From the NCBI GenBank assembly GCA_018334675.1, contig JAGXLL010000002.1:62001-126000 (forward strand): a stretch of DNA of 64,000 nt, in the 5' to 3' direction. The notes beneath the pieces were generated by a model. The model had not been told where the DNA came from. It saw nothing but the letters and a program-made list of their open reading frames with translations, and searched no databases. Position 1 is the stretch's first letter. Each line of letters opens with the position of its first letter. Below, one piece after another: positions 27,169-37,130 of this stretch. This stretch comes from Bacteroidales bacterium. Lineage in GTDB: Bacteria; Bacteroidota; Bacteroidia; Bacteroidales; UBA12077. The translations under genes and the position numbers were made by a program.

Positions 27169-27212
27169 CGGCCTCACTGCGGATTATGGAACATCATGTC
27201 CCAGTGAGGCCG
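27169..27212. terminator. Inverted repeat between convergent genes
   Basis: CGGCCTCACTG (27169-27179) pairs with CAGTGAGGCCG (27202-27212) with a 22-base loop. It overlaps the last codons of the aldo/keto reductase and lies 9 bases after metE. There is no T-tract, so termination is only possible, not certain. Confidence 0.4.
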
Positions 27213-28092
27213 CGTATATTCCAAACCACTGCTCCCGGGTGAGGGGTATCTTCAGGGCATCCACAGCCCGGGCCAACCGCCCGGTCTTGCCCGTCCCAAC
27301 CACCGGAATAATGCCTGCCGGATGCCGAAGTACCCAGGCATAAATCACCTTGTCCATGTCATCCACACCAAGCTGCCCGGCCACCTCTTCCAGTTTTTGC
27401 TTTACCCGGAGCCCTCTGGCATCTGCAGGCTGATACAGGTTCCCTCCGGCAAGTGGCGACCAGCCCATGGGCCTGATCCGCTCCTTCATCAGGAAATCCA
27501 GGTTGCCATTCTCCAAATGCTCCAGCTGGTAAGGCGACACTTCAATCTGATTGGTCACCAGATCCCCGGAATAGTAACTGCTTAACATCTGATACTGCAG
27601 GGGGGTGAAGTTGGAAACACCAAAATGCAATACTTTGCCGTCTCTGAAAAGCCTCTCAAAAGCCTTGGCAGTGGAAGCAGGATCCATAAGGGGATCAGGA
27701 CGGTGAACCAGCAAAAGATCGATATAATCGGTTTGAAGGTTCTTCAAAGACTGTTCTACACTGGATATGATGTGATCGTATCCCGTATCATAATGCTTCA
27801 GCTTTCTTTGAGGATATTTCGGTGATAAAAGCTTGATACCGCATTTGGTGATCAGCTGCATGCGCTTTCTTAACCCGGGTTTCAGTGTGAAAATCCTGCC
27901 GAAAAGTTGTTCGCAGGTATAATCGCCATAGATGTCGGCATGATCGAATGTGGTCACCCCCATATCAAGGGCCTCTTCCACATACTTAAGCAGTTTCCGG
28001 TCCGACATATCCCATTGATCCAGACGCCATAATCCCTGGGCAATACCCGAGACAGTAAGATCTTCCGATAACTTTACATTTACCATAGACAT
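27184..28092 (-). CDS. Aldo/keto reductase (YdhF-like)
   Basis: The 302-residue NADPH-dependent oxidoreductase has a TIM-barrel fold. The catalytic tetrad is visible: Asp and Tyr in TTFDHADIYGDY, Lys in LITKCGIK, His in LLVHRPDP. Downstream, FGVSNFTPLQ and the C-terminal cofactor segment VVGTGKTGRL match the family. Physiological substrate cannot be predicted. It converges on metE and ends within an inverted repeat. Confidence 0.88.
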   Translation of the reverse strand: MSMVNVKLSEDLTVSGIAQGLWRLDQWDMSDRKLLKYVEEALDMGVTTFDHADIYGDYTCEQLFGRIFTLKPGLRKRMQLITKCGIKLLSPKYPQRKLKHYDTGYDHIISSVEQSLKNLQTDYIDLLLVHRPDPLMDPASTAKAFERLFRDGKVLHFGVSNFTPLQYQMLSSYYSGDLVTNQIEVSPYQLEHLENGNLDFLMKERIRPMGWSPLAGGNLYQPADARGLRVKQKLEEVAGQLGVDDMDKVIYAWVLRHPAGIIPVVGTGKTGRLARAVDALKIPLTREQWFGIYAASLGHDVP

Positions 28093-28104
28093 AGGCTTTT
28101 TACT

Positions 28105-28567
28105 TTATTTATTCGAAACTGTATTGGGGGAATCAAAATCCTTTTCTTTTCTTCGTTTTTGAATCTCTTCCACAGCGCGCTGCAGCACTTCATCTGTACC
28201 CCCGGATATACCGGAACGGGTTCTTTTTACATGGATATCAGGAACCACTCGCTGATTGCCGGACGGGTCATTATCGCCAGGCTGAATCTTTTCTCCCGGG
28301 AACAGGACCTTGACGTCTCCGGGCAGACTGATGCGGGTCATTCCGGGGGGCAGAGATGAAGTCGGTTTACCAACCAGAAACACGCCCTCCAGCAGGCTCA
28401 ACTCATGGGCCTGCAGGCAGGTGTTATCCCTAAGGGGGAAGATCATTCATCTCATCCCATCCATAGTGGTAACGGCTCACCACCTCCAAATGCCGTATGG
28501 AATCCTGTGCAGAGAGGTTGGTCAAAAAAAGAAAAAACAGCAGGGTATGTACAGCAACGTGTTTCAT
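28105..28567 (-). pseudogene. Remnant of a secreted S41-peptidase-like gene
   Basis: Reading minus from the ATG at 28567 gives a signal peptide (MKHVAVHTLLFFLFLTNLSA) and about 24 further residues (QDSIRHLEVVSRYHYG and so on) before a TAG near 28433. In a different frame, directly after, comes a stretch ending VVPDIHVKRTRSGI and DEVLQRAVEEIQKR. This resembles the C-terminal end of S41 tail-specific peptidases (PD...D.vL..A...i). The catalytic middle is missing. I read this as a gene with a large internal deletion and frameshift. The S41 assignment rests on a short segment. Confidence 0.6.
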
Positions 28568-28721
28568 AATTCTCCAAATCCCGGCAAAATAAAAGGCATC
28601 CGGCGGCGCCGTCTTTTACTTACCAGCATTGGGGAAACAGCCGCAGAATGCGAGTCTTTCTTTCAATCAAATGTAATACAATTTTTTCGGATGAAGGGAA
28701 AATCAAAAGAAGAAGGGGATC

Positions 28722-28776
28722 AAAAGAAAAAGAGCGTCTGAAGAAGCCGGATGTTGATTCCATGCTTTTCAGACGC
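28722..28776 (-). terminator. Terminator of the lipoprotein pair (minus strand)
   Basis: GCGTCTGAA (28734-28742 on plus) pairs with TTCAGACGC (28768-28776). On the minus strand the stem is followed by a U-rich TCTTTTTCTTTTG tract. It lies just after the Bor-like lipoprotein gene. Confidence 0.65.
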
Positions 28777-28802
28777 CCCGGTAACTTCATTGACCCCTGG
28801 CG

Positions 28803-29102
28803 CTACTTCTCCACAGTCACCGTCCTGGACACCACCGTAACATAGGTGGTGAAGATATTGATGATCACATCCAGGGGAGCCTGTTCGGTGGTAATGGTGT
28901 AATTCTGTGCATCACCTGCCATCTCGCGGCTATCCACATCATTGAGAGGAACAAGCCCCCATAAAACAAACCATTGTCGTTCTTCCATACTGGTGTTGCC
29001 CTGTGCACCAGAGCCAACAGTGTGTACATGGGTTGCGCATGAGGCGAAAAAGAACATAACGCCCAGCATAAGAGCGGTTAATTTAAGTGCTGTTTTTTTC
29101 AT
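28803..29102 (-). CDS. Bor/Iss-like small lipoprotein
   Basis: The 99-residue protein has a lipoprotein signal with lipobox FASC (Cys22). THVHTVG near the N-terminus, FVLWGLVPLNDVD in the middle and NYTITTEQAPLDVIINIFTTYV near the end match the pattern of the lambda Bor/Iss family, where such proteins are outer-membrane lipoproteins linked to serum survival. Here a general envelope role is more likely. It follows the 29125-29694 gene by 22 bases on the same strand. Confidence 0.7.
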   Translation of the reverse strand: MKKTALKLTALMLGVMFFFASCATHVHTVGSGAQGNTSMEERQWFVLWGLVPLNDVDSREMAGDAQNYTITTEQAPLDVIINIFTTYVTVVSRTVTVEK

Positions 29103-29124
29103 GATACAAGTTTTGGTTAAACAA

Positions 29125-29694
29125 TTAAAGGTGACCTATCGAGCCAATAGAAGACTCAATCTTTCTGATTTCATCCTGATAAATATTGCGGGAGATAAAA
29201 TAGTCGAAACGTACATTCGGATCGGCCTGACCTACAAAAAGCCTGAAAGAGACCCACCGGGAGCTCTGCAGCAGATACTGGGTAAATGACAAACCCTGAT
29301 GTTCAAAATGACCTTCTCTCACATCCTGCCATGGTTCGCTGCCAAAAGGGTCGGAGGACAGGGATTGGGGCCCGGCAAACGGAGCGAGGGTATCTGAAAG
29401 GACAGAAACAACCATAAAGGCGGTAGAAGCGGAATCTTTATACACCTCCAGAATTTTTTTGAATTGAGAAGAATATTTGTTATCGATGCGTTCCTGAAAA
29501 ACATCTTCCTCAACGGAATTCCATCCGGCCGGCGGACAATACTGCAATTCATAATCGGCGATGTGAACCGCCTCCGACAATTGTGCACTGTCCACTCGAA
29601 ATTGCATGCCTGAGCCGCCCGATCCCTGGTCCTTTGAATGGCAGGAAATACAGAAAACAAGATAGACCAAAACATACAGAGGTTTAAAATTCAA
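29125..29694 (-). CDS. Hypothetical lipoprotein
   Basis: The 189-residue protein has signal peptide residues 1-17 and lipobox CISC (Cys18). The mature part contains YELQYCPPAGWNSVEEDVF and a mixed strand pattern ending FDYFISRNIYQDEIRKIESSIGSI, reminiscent of PsbP/YfiR-type small lipoproteins. I do not recognise a defined family. On the minus strand a TATTTTTG -7-like element lies at 29724-29731, about 30 bases before the start, so it probably leads a two-gene unit with the Bor-like gene. Confidence 0.6.
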   Translation of the reverse strand: MNFKPLYVLVYLVFCISCHSKDQGSGGSGMQFRVDSAQLSEAVHIADYELQYCPPAGWNSVEEDVFQERIDNKYSSQFKKILEVYKDSASTAFMVVSVLSDTLAPFAGPQSLSSDPFGSEPWQDVREGHFEHQGLSFTQYLLQSSRWVSFRLFVGQADPNVRFDYFISRNIYQDEIRKIESSIGSIGHL

Positions 29695-30011
29695 AACATT
29701 ATAAGCTTAAGGTTTCTCTTAACCAAAAATACAAAAAAAATCCCTGTTATGCCATGGCCCGCTGGACTACAGACAACTACATCATCACCAACCATCTTAT
29801 ACAGAAGCATCAGCGAAGAAAATCTCCTTTGAAAAAACTTTTCAACATTTCTTTTTCAACATATTTGTAGATAATCCGACCCCCAACCGCCACTCAGCAT
29901 AGTTCTTTTATTTTCAATTCAATATTTAACTTAAAATAAATTGCGAATCACTTGATTTTCTCATTCTAAATGCTATATTCGCAATAATTGCAAACAAGTT
30001 ATTAACAGCCT
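29695..30011. promoter_or_regulatory. AT-rich 317-base divergent intergenic region
   Basis: It contains TATTTTTG on the minus strand (29724-29731) for the lipoprotein gene. On the plus strand CATATTTG near 29861 is a 7-of-8 match to TAnnTTTG. No further gene is visible. Confidence 0.4.
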
Positions 30012-30752
30012 ATGCCTTACCGCAGACTTCCCAACACCGACAAAGCAAGAATGAGAGCCCTTAAAACAGCCCATGAACTAGGCAAAGAGATACCTCCCTT
30101 CAAACTGGCCTTTTCACAGCAAACCCTGCAACGGCTCAGCTCATTTCTGCCCAAATACGAGAAAGCCCTTCAGGAATACAACAATACCTATAAAATACAA
30201 ACTTCCAACCAGAAAGAATATCAGAACAGGCTGAAAAAAGCGAGGTTATACATCTCCCATTTCATTCAGGTGGTTAACATGTCGATTACCCGTGGGGAGA
30301 TGCCACCCAAAACCAGGACTTATTACGGCATGCAGGAAGACGAAAAAAAACTCCCCGCTCTCACCACTGAACAGGACCTCAAGAAATGGGGGTCGCGAAT
30401 CATCGAGGGGGAAGAGCAACGTAAAAAAACGGGACTGCCACCGGTCACCAATCCCACCATTGCCGTTGTGAAAGTCAATTATGACAATTTCATCGATGCT
30501 TACCAGTTTCAGAAACAATTGCAGGAGAACCATCATCGGGCTGCCGAAAAGATACACGAAATGCGTAAGGAAGCCGATCAGATCATATCCAGCACCTGGG
30601 ATGAAGTAGAAAGCACTTTTTCCGACCGGACCGATCAGCAAAGACGTTCCAAAGCAAAGGAATACGGAGTAGTTTATTTTTACCGGAAAAATGAACTGGG
30701 GAAACTCAACTTTCAATACCTGCAAAACAACAGCGGAGCCTCACTCCTTTAA
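30012..30752 (+). CDS. Conserved-looking hypothetical protein, alpha-helical
   Basis: The 246-residue protein lacks a signal peptide or membrane helix. The start MPYRRLPNTDKARMRALKTA and the charged helices at about 45-95 and 165-205 suggest a mostly helical, partly coiled-coil protein. I do not recognise the family and assign no function. Its last 12 bases overlap the end of the convergent CPBP protease gene. Confidence 0.65.
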   Translation: MPYRRLPNTDKARMRALKTAHELGKEIPPFKLAFSQQTLQRLSSFLPKYEKALQEYNNTYKIQTSNQKEYQNRLKKARLYISHFIQVVNMSITRGEMPPKTRTYYGMQEDEKKLPALTTEQDLKKWGSRIIEGEEQRKKTGLPPVTNPTIAVVKVNYDNFIDAYQFQKQLQENHHRAAEKIHEMRKEADQIISSTWDEVESTFSDRTDQQRRSKAKEYGVVYFYRKNELGKLNFQYLQNNSGASLL

Positions 30753-31655
30753 CCGCTGCCCATCCATATAGACGACCAGACAGCACAAAACGATCAACAC
30801 CCCGCTTATCACCACGGTGGAGGGCTCTATCCCCAATGAATCGTAGCGGGATGAATGGAGCGAAGCGTCCTCCTGACTCACATAATAGTATATCACCGCA
30901 CTGGCATTATTGATGAAATGCCCGAGGATGGGCAACCAGACAGAGCCGCTCCACAGAAACAAATACCCAAACAACACCCCCAAAAACATACGTGGTATCA
31001 GACCATAAAACTGTACATGCATGGCGCTGAACAGAAAAGCAGCAATCAAAATGCCCAGGTGGGCATTGCGGGTCCATTGGGTAAGCACCTTCTGGATAAT
31101 ACCCCGGAAAATAAGTTCCTCTCCAACAGACGGCAGTAAGGCTACCATGAAAAGATTCAATGCCAGCATGGAAAGTGTATCGGCCTGGAGAAACTTGCCG
31201 GTGATCTGCCGGGCACTTTCCTCCCGGTTCATCAACCATCTTTCCATGGACCCGAATATCTCAGGCAGCTGGATCTCCTGGTTCAACTCGGTCAGGAAGT
31301 TGATAAAGGGAACCGCCATCCAGATCAGCACGATCACGGCTACCCATGACCAGCTCCCAGGTCTTTTGTCAAATCCCAGGTACTGTAGCGGCCGGTCCGA
31401 GAAGTAACGAACCGCCAGAAATGGTGGCAAAACAAAAAGACCTATGGTTTGTATAATCTGAAAATATTTGATGATGGCAGTATGCTCAGCGGTAATCTCA
31501 CCGGAGAGAATGTTGGAAAGTTCTGCGAACGACAGTCCAAAAAGTGGAATGGCCAGGAGATAGCTCAGTATAAACAAAACAAAAAAACTGGTGACCATAA
31601 TAAAAACAAGGGTCAGCAGTTTTGTGAAAGGATGGCGAAAGAAATCCGGATGCAT
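30741..31655 (-). CDS. CPBP-family intramembrane metalloprotease (CAAX/Abi type)
   Basis: The 304-residue polytopic membrane protein has about eight helices. The catalytic motifs are present: EELIFRG with Glu179-Glu180, then SAMHVQFYG with a motif-2 His, and GHFINNASA with a motif-3 His and Asn. Family members cleave within membranes; bacterial substrates are mostly unknown. It diverges from dusB and converges on the hypothetical gene at 30012. Confidence 0.88.
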   Translation of the reverse strand: MHPDFFRHPFTKLLTLVFIMVTSFFVLFILSYLLAIPLFGLSFAELSNILSGEITAEHTAIIKYFQIIQTIGLFVLPPFLAVRYFSDRPLQYLGFDKRPGSWSWVAVIVLIWMAVPFINFLTELNQEIQLPEIFGSMERWLMNREESARQITGKFLQADTLSMLALNLFMVALLPSVGEELIFRGIIQKVLTQWTRNAHLGILIAAFLFSAMHVQFYGLIPRMFLGVLFGYLFLWSGSVWLPILGHFINNASAVIYYYVSQEDASLHSSRYDSLGIEPSTVVISGVLIVLCCLVVYMDGQRLKE

Positions 31656-31656
31656 G

Positions 31657-31685
31657 TTGAGATGAATTAAAACTTCCTATTTTTG
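31657..31685 (+). promoter_or_regulatory. Bacteroidota-type promoter before dusB
   Basis: TATTTTTG at 31678-31685 matches TAnnTTTG, with TTG at 31657-31659 and 18 bases between as a fair -33 element. The start codon lies 30 bases downstream. Confidence 0.55.
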
Positions 31686-31714
31686 CAGGATAAAAATAAT
31701 CAAATAAAGCATTG

Positions 31715-32734
31715 ATGAAAATAGGCCCCATAGTATTACCCGACCAACCGCTGTTTCTTGCTCCGATGGAGGATGTCACCGATCAGCCTTTCCGCCATAT
31801 ATGCAAGGAATACGGAAGTGATGTGATGATCTCTGAATTCATTGCTTCGGAGGGTTTGATCCGGGACTGTGAAAAAAGCATGAAAAAGATGCAGATTGAC
31901 GGTTTAGAGCGACCTTTCGGGGTTCAGCTCTATGGCACCCGCATTGAAGCCATGGTAGAGGCCACCAAAATGGCGGAGGCCGCCAGGCCTGACTTCATAG
32001 ACCTGAACTTTGGTTGTCCGGCAAAAAAGATCGCCCATAAAGGTGCCGGGGCGGGTATGCTTCAAAACATACCCCGGATGATCGAGATGACCCGGGCAGT
32101 GGTAGAAGCCACCAACCTGCCGGTAACCGTTAAGACCCGCCTGGGATGGGACCACCAAAGCATCCGCATTGTTGAGATAGCGCAAAAACTGCAGGATGCT
32201 GGTATCCAGGCACTCACCATTCACGGACGCACCAAAGCCCAAATGTATCAGGGTCGGGCAGACTGGGAAAAAATTGCCGAGGTAAAACATCACCCGGACA
32301 TCAGCATTCCTGTTGTTGGCAATGGAGACATCACCCGGCCGGAGGATGCAGGAAAAGCCTTCGACGACTACGGAGTCGACGGCATCATGATCGGCCGTGC
32401 CACGGTAGGCAAGCCCTGGCTCTTCAAGGCCATACGCACCTACCTGGATGAAGGAGTTCTCATGGAGGAACCCCGGGTCTGGGAAAAGGTTGAGGTAGCA
32501 AAAAAACACCTGGAAAAATCAATCGAATGGAAGGGCACACCAAGAGGCATATACGAGATGAGAAGGCACCTGTCTAACTATTTTAAGGGCCTGCCCCATT
32601 TCAAGCACCTGCGTACCAGGCTGGTCACTTCACTCGACCCCAACGAACTCTTCGATACCCTGGATTACATCGGTGAAAAATATGCCGATTTCGATGCTTC
32701 GAAGCTGAAGAGCGATTCGTTCTTTCATTATTGA
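31715..32734 (+). CDS. dusB: tRNA-dihydrouridine synthase B
   Basis: The FMN-dependent enzyme reduces specific uridines of the tRNA D-loop. The TIM barrel begins LFLAPMEDVTDQPFR. The catalytic Cys is in FIDLNFGCPAKKI, and the FMN/RNA contacts are in VTVKTRLGW, LTIHGRTKAQMYQG and VVGNGDIT. A C-terminal helical domain follows. I use the ATG at 31715 instead of the TTG three bases earlier. The product is 339 residues, the usual length. Confidence 0.93.
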   Translation: MKIGPIVLPDQPLFLAPMEDVTDQPFRHICKEYGSDVMISEFIASEGLIRDCEKSMKKMQIDGLERPFGVQLYGTRIEAMVEATKMAEAARPDFIDLNFGCPAKKIAHKGAGAGMLQNIPRMIEMTRAVVEATNLPVTVKTRLGWDHQSIRIVEIAQKLQDAGIQALTIHGRTKAQMYQGRADWEKIAEVKHHPDISIPVVGNGDITRPEDAGKAFDDYGVDGIMIGRATVGKPWLFKAIRTYLDEGVLMEEPRVWEKVEVAKKHLEKSIEWKGTPRGIYEMRRHLSNYFKGLPHFKHLRTRLVTSLDPNELFDTLDYIGEKYADFDASKLKSDSFFHY

Positions 32735-32836
32735 GGCTGAGGAAGAAGAATGATCGGGTGATATAGTAAAAAATGCGATAATGCGTGAATAACTGAATGA
32801 TTGAATGATTGAATCAACAGCAAAAAAAACGTCACA

Positions 32837-33901
32837 TTAACCATTCAACTTCTTAACATTCAACCCTTCGGGCTGGCCGGCTGATCTTTGGATAAGGAGG
32901 CGGGCGGTATGGGCCGGGTCATCCAGGTAGACGGGAAAAGGATGGATCTTGGCGGGATCCCGTTTGCTTAATCCGTGCAGATAGGCTTTGTCGTAGTAAT
33001 CGAGGGTAAGCTCCACAGCGGTATAAAAATCTTCATGATCCACGGCTTCCATAGCCTTTTGGGTCTTCAGGCCTCCCAGCCTTTTGCTTATCTTTTGGAT
33101 GTTCTCCTGGATCTGTTGTTTGTCAAAACCCGTATATTCCTTCACCAGTCTTTCCACCCGCATATGCTTGCTCATCTCCAGCTTAAAAACCGGGGCTGCA
33201 CGCATGGAATGAAACAATTCGTCAGGAATGCCGTTTTTACCGATCATCTTACTCTCATCCTCGATCCAGACCGGACGATTCAAATCCAAACGCATCCATT
33301 GGTCAAAGACCTGGTTTTCAAATTGTTCGCCGGCAGGTTGCTCCTGGTGACCCATAGCACCAAAGGCCGAGCCCTTGTGATGAGCCAGGCCCTCCAGGTC
33401 CAGCACCTGCTCACCCTGATCCGCAAGAGCCTTCAGGATATCGGTTTTTCCGCTGCCGGTATAACCACCCAGGATGATCAGAGGGACGGGGTTTTTGAGT
33501 TGTTCACGCCCATATCTGCGGTACTGCTTATAGCCACCCTGCAACACGTAATTGGTGATGCCCAGCTTATCAAACAACCATGCCATGCTCTCGCTTCTCA
33601 TGCCGCCCCTCCAGCAATGCAAAATCAATTCCCTTTGGCTGCCGGCTTTTTCACGGGCCTGCTCAGCCAGTTTCTCCATCCTGGGCCCTGCGATTCGCAG
33701 GCCCTCCATCACTGCTTCCTGCCGACCGGCATGGTGGTAGGCAATGCCCACCCGGGCGCGCTGATCGTCATCAAACAACGGGATATTGTGGGCTCCGGGA
33801 ATATGACCTTTTTGGAACTCTCCGGGTGAGCGTACATCAACAAGGGGGATGCGGTCTCTCTTCCGGAAGAATTCCTCGATGTCAATCCTTCTCATAAGCA
33901 A
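32837..33901 (-). CDS. mnmH: tRNA 2-selenouridine synthase
   Basis: The 354-residue enzyme (SelU/MnmH) exchanges sulfur for selenium at the wobble 2-thiouridine via a geranylated intermediate. The N-terminal rhodanese domain contains PLVDVRSPGEF and the active Cys96 in LHCWRGGMRS. The C-terminal P-loop is GGYTGSGKT (145-153). Its presence suggests selenophosphate use, though selD is not in the window. Confidence 0.93.
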   Translation of the reverse strand: MLMRRIDIEEFFRKRDRIPLVDVRSPGEFQKGHIPGAHNIPLFDDDQRARVGIAYHHAGRQEAVMEGLRIAGPRMEKLAEQAREKAGSQRELILHCWRGGMRSESMAWLFDKLGITNYVLQGGYKQYRRYGREQLKNPVPLIILGGYTGSGKTDILKALADQGEQVLDLEGLAHHKGSAFGAMGHQEQPAGEQFENQVFDQWMRLDLNRPVWIEDESKMIGKNGIPDELFHSMRAAPVFKLEMSKHMRVERLVKEYTGFDKQQIQENIQKISKRLGGLKTQKAMEAVDHEDFYTAVELTLDYYDKAYLHGLSKRDPAKIHPFPVYLDDPAHTARLLIQRSAGQPEGLNVKKLNG

Positions 33902-33941
33902 AAACCTGTTTTTCAGCCCGTTTCATCCGAAGCATACCGTT

Positions 33942-35876
33942 TCATCCGGCATTGGAGAATACCTGAGGTTTAACAGCGGCGCGTATTGCCCGGGCAATTC
34001 CTTCGGCATCAAAGCCGCATAGCTTCTGAAGTTCCTCGGGCTTGCCATGTTCGATGAAACGGTCGGGGATACCCAGCTTCCTGATCCGGGCCTGATATTG
34101 ATGCCCGGCCATGAACTCCATCACAGCCGAACCCATACCCCCGAGAATGGTACCATCCTCCACGGTGATGATGTGATTGAATTTTTTGCCCACTTCGTGA
34201 AGCAGTTCTTCATCCAGGGGTTTGAGAAAACGCATATCATAGTGGGCAATGCTGATGTTTTGTGCCTCCAGTTCCTGAATGGCCTGCTTAGCAGAGTTTC
34301 CGGTGTGGCCGAGGGTCAGGATGGCCACATCATCCCCCGCCTGCAATTTTCTTCCTTTACCTATGGGTATCTCCTGCATGGGCTGGCGCCAGTCGATGGT
34401 CACACCCCTCCCACGCGGATAACGGATCGAGAAGGGTCCCTTATTGGGCAGCTGGGCGGTAAACATCATGTTGCGCATCTCCACCTCGTCCATGGGGGCC
34501 GCCACGGTCATATTGGGTACCGATCGCATGAACGACAGATCCAGAGCTCCGTGATGGGTGGCTCCGTCAGCTCCCACCAGTCCACCCCGGTCCAGGCAAA
34601 ACACCACGTTCAGGTTCTGCAGGGCCACATCGTGCACCAGCTGATCATAGGCCCGTTGCATGAAAGTGGAGTATATATTGCAGAAAGGCACCATCCCGTC
34701 AATGGCCAGCCCGGCAGAAAAAGTCACCGCATGCTGCTCGGCGATGCCCACATCAAAAGCCCGGTGGGGATACTTCTGCATCATGATGTTCATGGATGAG
34801 CCGGTGGGCATGGCCGGGGTAATACCTGCCACCCGTTCATTCCTGTCGGCCAGCTCCACCAGGGTATGGCCAAAAACATCCTGGTAACGCGGCGGCTCGG
34901 GTTGATCCGAACCTGCCTTATGCAGCTGGCCCGTCTCCTTGTCGAAAGTGCCGGGGGCCCTGTGCCAGGTAGTCTGATCATTTTCAGCTTGCTTGAAGCC
35001 CTTGCCTTTCTTGGTGATGCAATGGAGAAGCTTGGGACCCTCGATGTGCTTCAAATCGGAAAGCACCTTGGTGAGGTAGACCACATCATGCCCGTCAACC
35101 GGACCAAAATATCTGAAATTAAGCGCTTCGAAAAAGTTGCTTTGCTGAAAAACAGCCGTCTTGATGGCACTCTCCAGCTGGGAGGCAAGCCGCTGGTAAT
35201 TGGGCCCCAGCTTGCTGATCTTTCCCAGCACATTCCATACTTCATTCTTAAGCTTATTGTATGTCCTGGAGGTGGTGATGTCCAGCAAATATTCCTTCAA
35301 CGCCCCCACATTGGGGTCAATGGCCATATTGTTGTCGTTGAGGATCACCAGCAGATTGGAACGCTCCACGCCGGTATTGTTCAAACCCTCAAAAGCCAGG
35401 CCCCCGGTAAGCGAACCATCACCAATGACGGCCACAATGTTGCGGTCGGTTAAACCCTGCAACTCGGTGGACTTGGCCAGTCCCAGGGCAGCGGATATAG
35501 AGGTGGAGGCATGACCCACTCCAAAGGCATCGTATTTGCTTTCTGCCGGATTCGGAAAGCCACTGATGCCATGAAGCTTGCGATTGGAGTAAAAAAGCTC
35601 TTTCCGCCCGGTCAGGATCTTATGTCCATAAGCCTGATGACCTACATCCCATACGATCTTGTCATAGGGGGTGTTATAAACATAGTGTAAGGCCACCGTC
35701 AGTTCAACCACACCCAGGCTCGCTCCCAAATGACCCGGATTGACCGAAGCCTCATCAATAATGAACTTTCTCAGTTCCCTGCTCAGCGAAATCAAATCCA
35801 ATTCCCTTAATTGTTTAAGATCCGCGGGGAACTCTATTCGACTTAAGATAGAATCGTTCGATGACATCATCTCCAA
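33942..35876 (-). CDS. dxs: 1-deoxy-D-xylulose-5-phosphate synthase
   Basis: The 644-residue thiamine-diphosphate enzyme condenses pyruvate and glyceraldehyde 3-phosphate as the first step of the MEP isoprenoid pathway. Visible features are [36 protein letters not shown], the ThDP motif beginning GDGSLTGG and ending NDNNMAI, and in the second half [14 protein letters not shown] and [15 protein letters not shown]. Length is standard. The start may be any of Met 1, 3 or 4. It lies 40 bases upstream of mnmH on the same strand. Confidence 0.96.
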   Translation of the reverse strand: MEMMSSNDSILSRIEFPADLKQLRELDLISLSRELRKFIIDEASVNPGHLGASLGVVELTVALHYVYNTPYDKIVWDVGHQAYGHKILTGRKELFYSNRKLHGISGFPNPAESKYDAFGVGHASTSISAALGLAKSTELQGLTDRNIVAVIGDGSLTGGLAFEGLNNTGVERSNLLVILNDNNMAIDPNVGALKEYLLDITTSRTYNKLKNEVWNVLGKISKLGPNYQRLASQLESAIKTAVFQQSNFFEALNFRYFGPVDGHDVVYLTKVLSDLKHIEGPKLLHCITKKGKGFKQAENDQTTWHRAPGTFDKETGQLHKAGSDQPEPPRYQDVFGHTLVELADRNERVAGITPAMPTGSSMNIMMQKYPHRAFDVGIAEQHAVTFSAGLAIDGMVPFCNIYSTFMQRAYDQLVHDVALQNLNVVFCLDRGGLVGADGATHHGALDLSFMRSVPNMTVAAPMDEVEMRNMMFTAQLPNKGPFSIRYPRGRGVTIDWRQPMQEIPIGKGRKLQAGDDVAILTLGHTGNSAKQAIQELEAQNISIAHYDMRFLKPLDEELLHEVGKKFNHIITVEDGTILGGMGSAVMEFMAGHQYQARIRKLGIPDRFIEHGKPEELQKLCGFDAEGIARAIRAAVKPQVFSNAG

Positions 35877-35956
35877 ATTCGCTTAAAAATATTCTATTCA
35901 AAATTAAGAATTATTTTAATTCCATGGGCAATCCTATGGGTCAATTACATATTTAT

Positions 35957-35964
35957 TATCTTTG
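35957..35964 (+). promoter_or_regulatory. Bacteroidota-type -7 element before the OmpA-like lipoprotein
   Basis: TATCTTTG is an exact TAnnTTTG match 58 bases before the chosen start. The -33 element is weak. Confidence 0.5.
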
Positions 35965-36022
35965 TTCGGGTCGGAAAGGCTATCCCTTACCAAACAAAAA
36001 CGATCATTTAATTCCATTTCAT

Positions 36023-37018
36023 ATGAAGATACAGTATTTATTCATCATCTTGATCCTCATCACTTCCTGCGTCCCCCAAAAGGAATTTAAAAAGATGCGC
36101 GACCAGAAGGAAGCCTGCCTGGAGGAGCAGGATTCCCTGAAACAAAGCAATCGGAGGCTGAAGGTAAAAAATAAAGAGCTGCAATCCAGAAATCGGGTGC
36201 TTTCGGACAAAGCCGACCGGCTGATCAAAGACAGCATGAGCCGGGCCAGACGCCTGATCTCCTACCGCAAGGAAAAGGAGCGGTTGCAGGACAAATACGA
36301 ATCGCTGAAAGCTACCCAGGAGAAACTGCTGAAAGGAACTACCCAGGAAACCAGGGAGTTGCTCAGAGAAATCCAGAGCACCCAGGAGAAGCTGCAAAAC
36401 AAAGAAGACCGGTTACAGGAACTGGAAAAGAATCTCAACACGGAAAGGGAGCAACTCAAAGATCTTCGTAACCAGCTGGAAAGCAAACAGAAAAGACTGG
36501 TGGAACTGGAGCGGATCCTGCATCAAAAGGACTCCCTGGTAGAGGTGCTTAAGCAGAAAGTGAGCGATGCACTCTATGGTTTCAGGAGCGAGGGACTGGA
36601 TGTAAAGATCAAAAACGGCAAGGTATATGTTTCGATGGAGGAAAAGCTGCTCTTCCCTTCGGGCAGCACACAAATCGACCCCAGGGGAAAGGAAGCCCTG
36701 AAGAAGCTGGCCAATGTCCTGGAAAAAAACCGCGACATCAATATCATGGTTGAAGGTCACACCGATGATGTGCCGGTAATATCAAGCCAAGCCATCCGGG
36801 ACAACTGGGACCTGAGTGTGAAAAGAGCTACCGCCGTGATCCGGATCCTGATGAACAACTCAAATATCAAGGGAGAAAGGATCATCGCCGCCGGCCGAAG
36901 CAAATATATGCCCATTGAGCCCAACGACACCGAAGCAGCACGAAGAAAAAACCGAAGGACAGAGATCATCCTGACGCCAAAATTTGATGAGCTGCTGCAG
37001 ATCCTTAATATGGAATGA
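36023..37018 (+). CDS. OmpA-family lipoprotein with long coiled coil
   Basis: The 331-residue lipoprotein starts at Met 36023 (MKIQYLFI), giving a proper signal and lipobox ITSC (Cys16); an upstream in-frame Met at 35861 overlaps dxs and gives no signal. Residues about 20-190 are a charged coiled coil. The C-terminal OmpA domain shows LLFPSGSTQIDPRG, VEGHTDDVPV, DLSVKRATAVIRIL and the closing RRKNRRTEIIL, binding peptidoglycan. It is likely outer-membrane anchored, bridging to the cell wall. Confidence 0.88.
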   Translation: MKIQYLFIILILITSCVPQKEFKKMRDQKEACLEEQDSLKQSNRRLKVKNKELQSRNRVLSDKADRLIKDSMSRARRLISYRKEKERLQDKYESLKATQEKLLKGTTQETRELLREIQSTQEKLQNKEDRLQELEKNLNTEREQLKDLRNQLESKQKRLVELERILHQKDSLVEVLKQKVSDALYGFRSEGLDVKIKNGKVYVSMEEKLLFPSGSTQIDPRGKEALKKLANVLEKNRDINIMVEGHTDDVPVISSQAIRDNWDLSVKRATAVIRILMNNSNIKGERIIAAGRSKYMPIEPNDTEAARRKNRRTEIILTPKFDELLQILNME

Positions 37019-37093
37019 CCATCGGGGTTGACACAGGTGCCATGCCAGCCCGAAAAAACCCAAACCGTTTCAGTGCCGGAAACATAAACCCCC

Positions 37094-37125
37094 AAGCCCC
37101 GGTGGTAAGAACGCCGGGGCTTTGT
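37094..37125. terminator. Bidirectional terminator
   Basis: AAGCCCCGG (37094-37102) pairs with CCGGGGCTT (37114-37122), with T-rich sequence following on plus. It lies between the convergent OmpA-like and PagL-like genes. Confidence 0.7.
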
Positions 37126-37130
37126 ATTGC

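Noticed and set aside
32780-32816. Short GATTGAATGATTGAATC-type tandem repeat
   Set aside because: Only about three units of a simple sequence between two genes; no sign of function.
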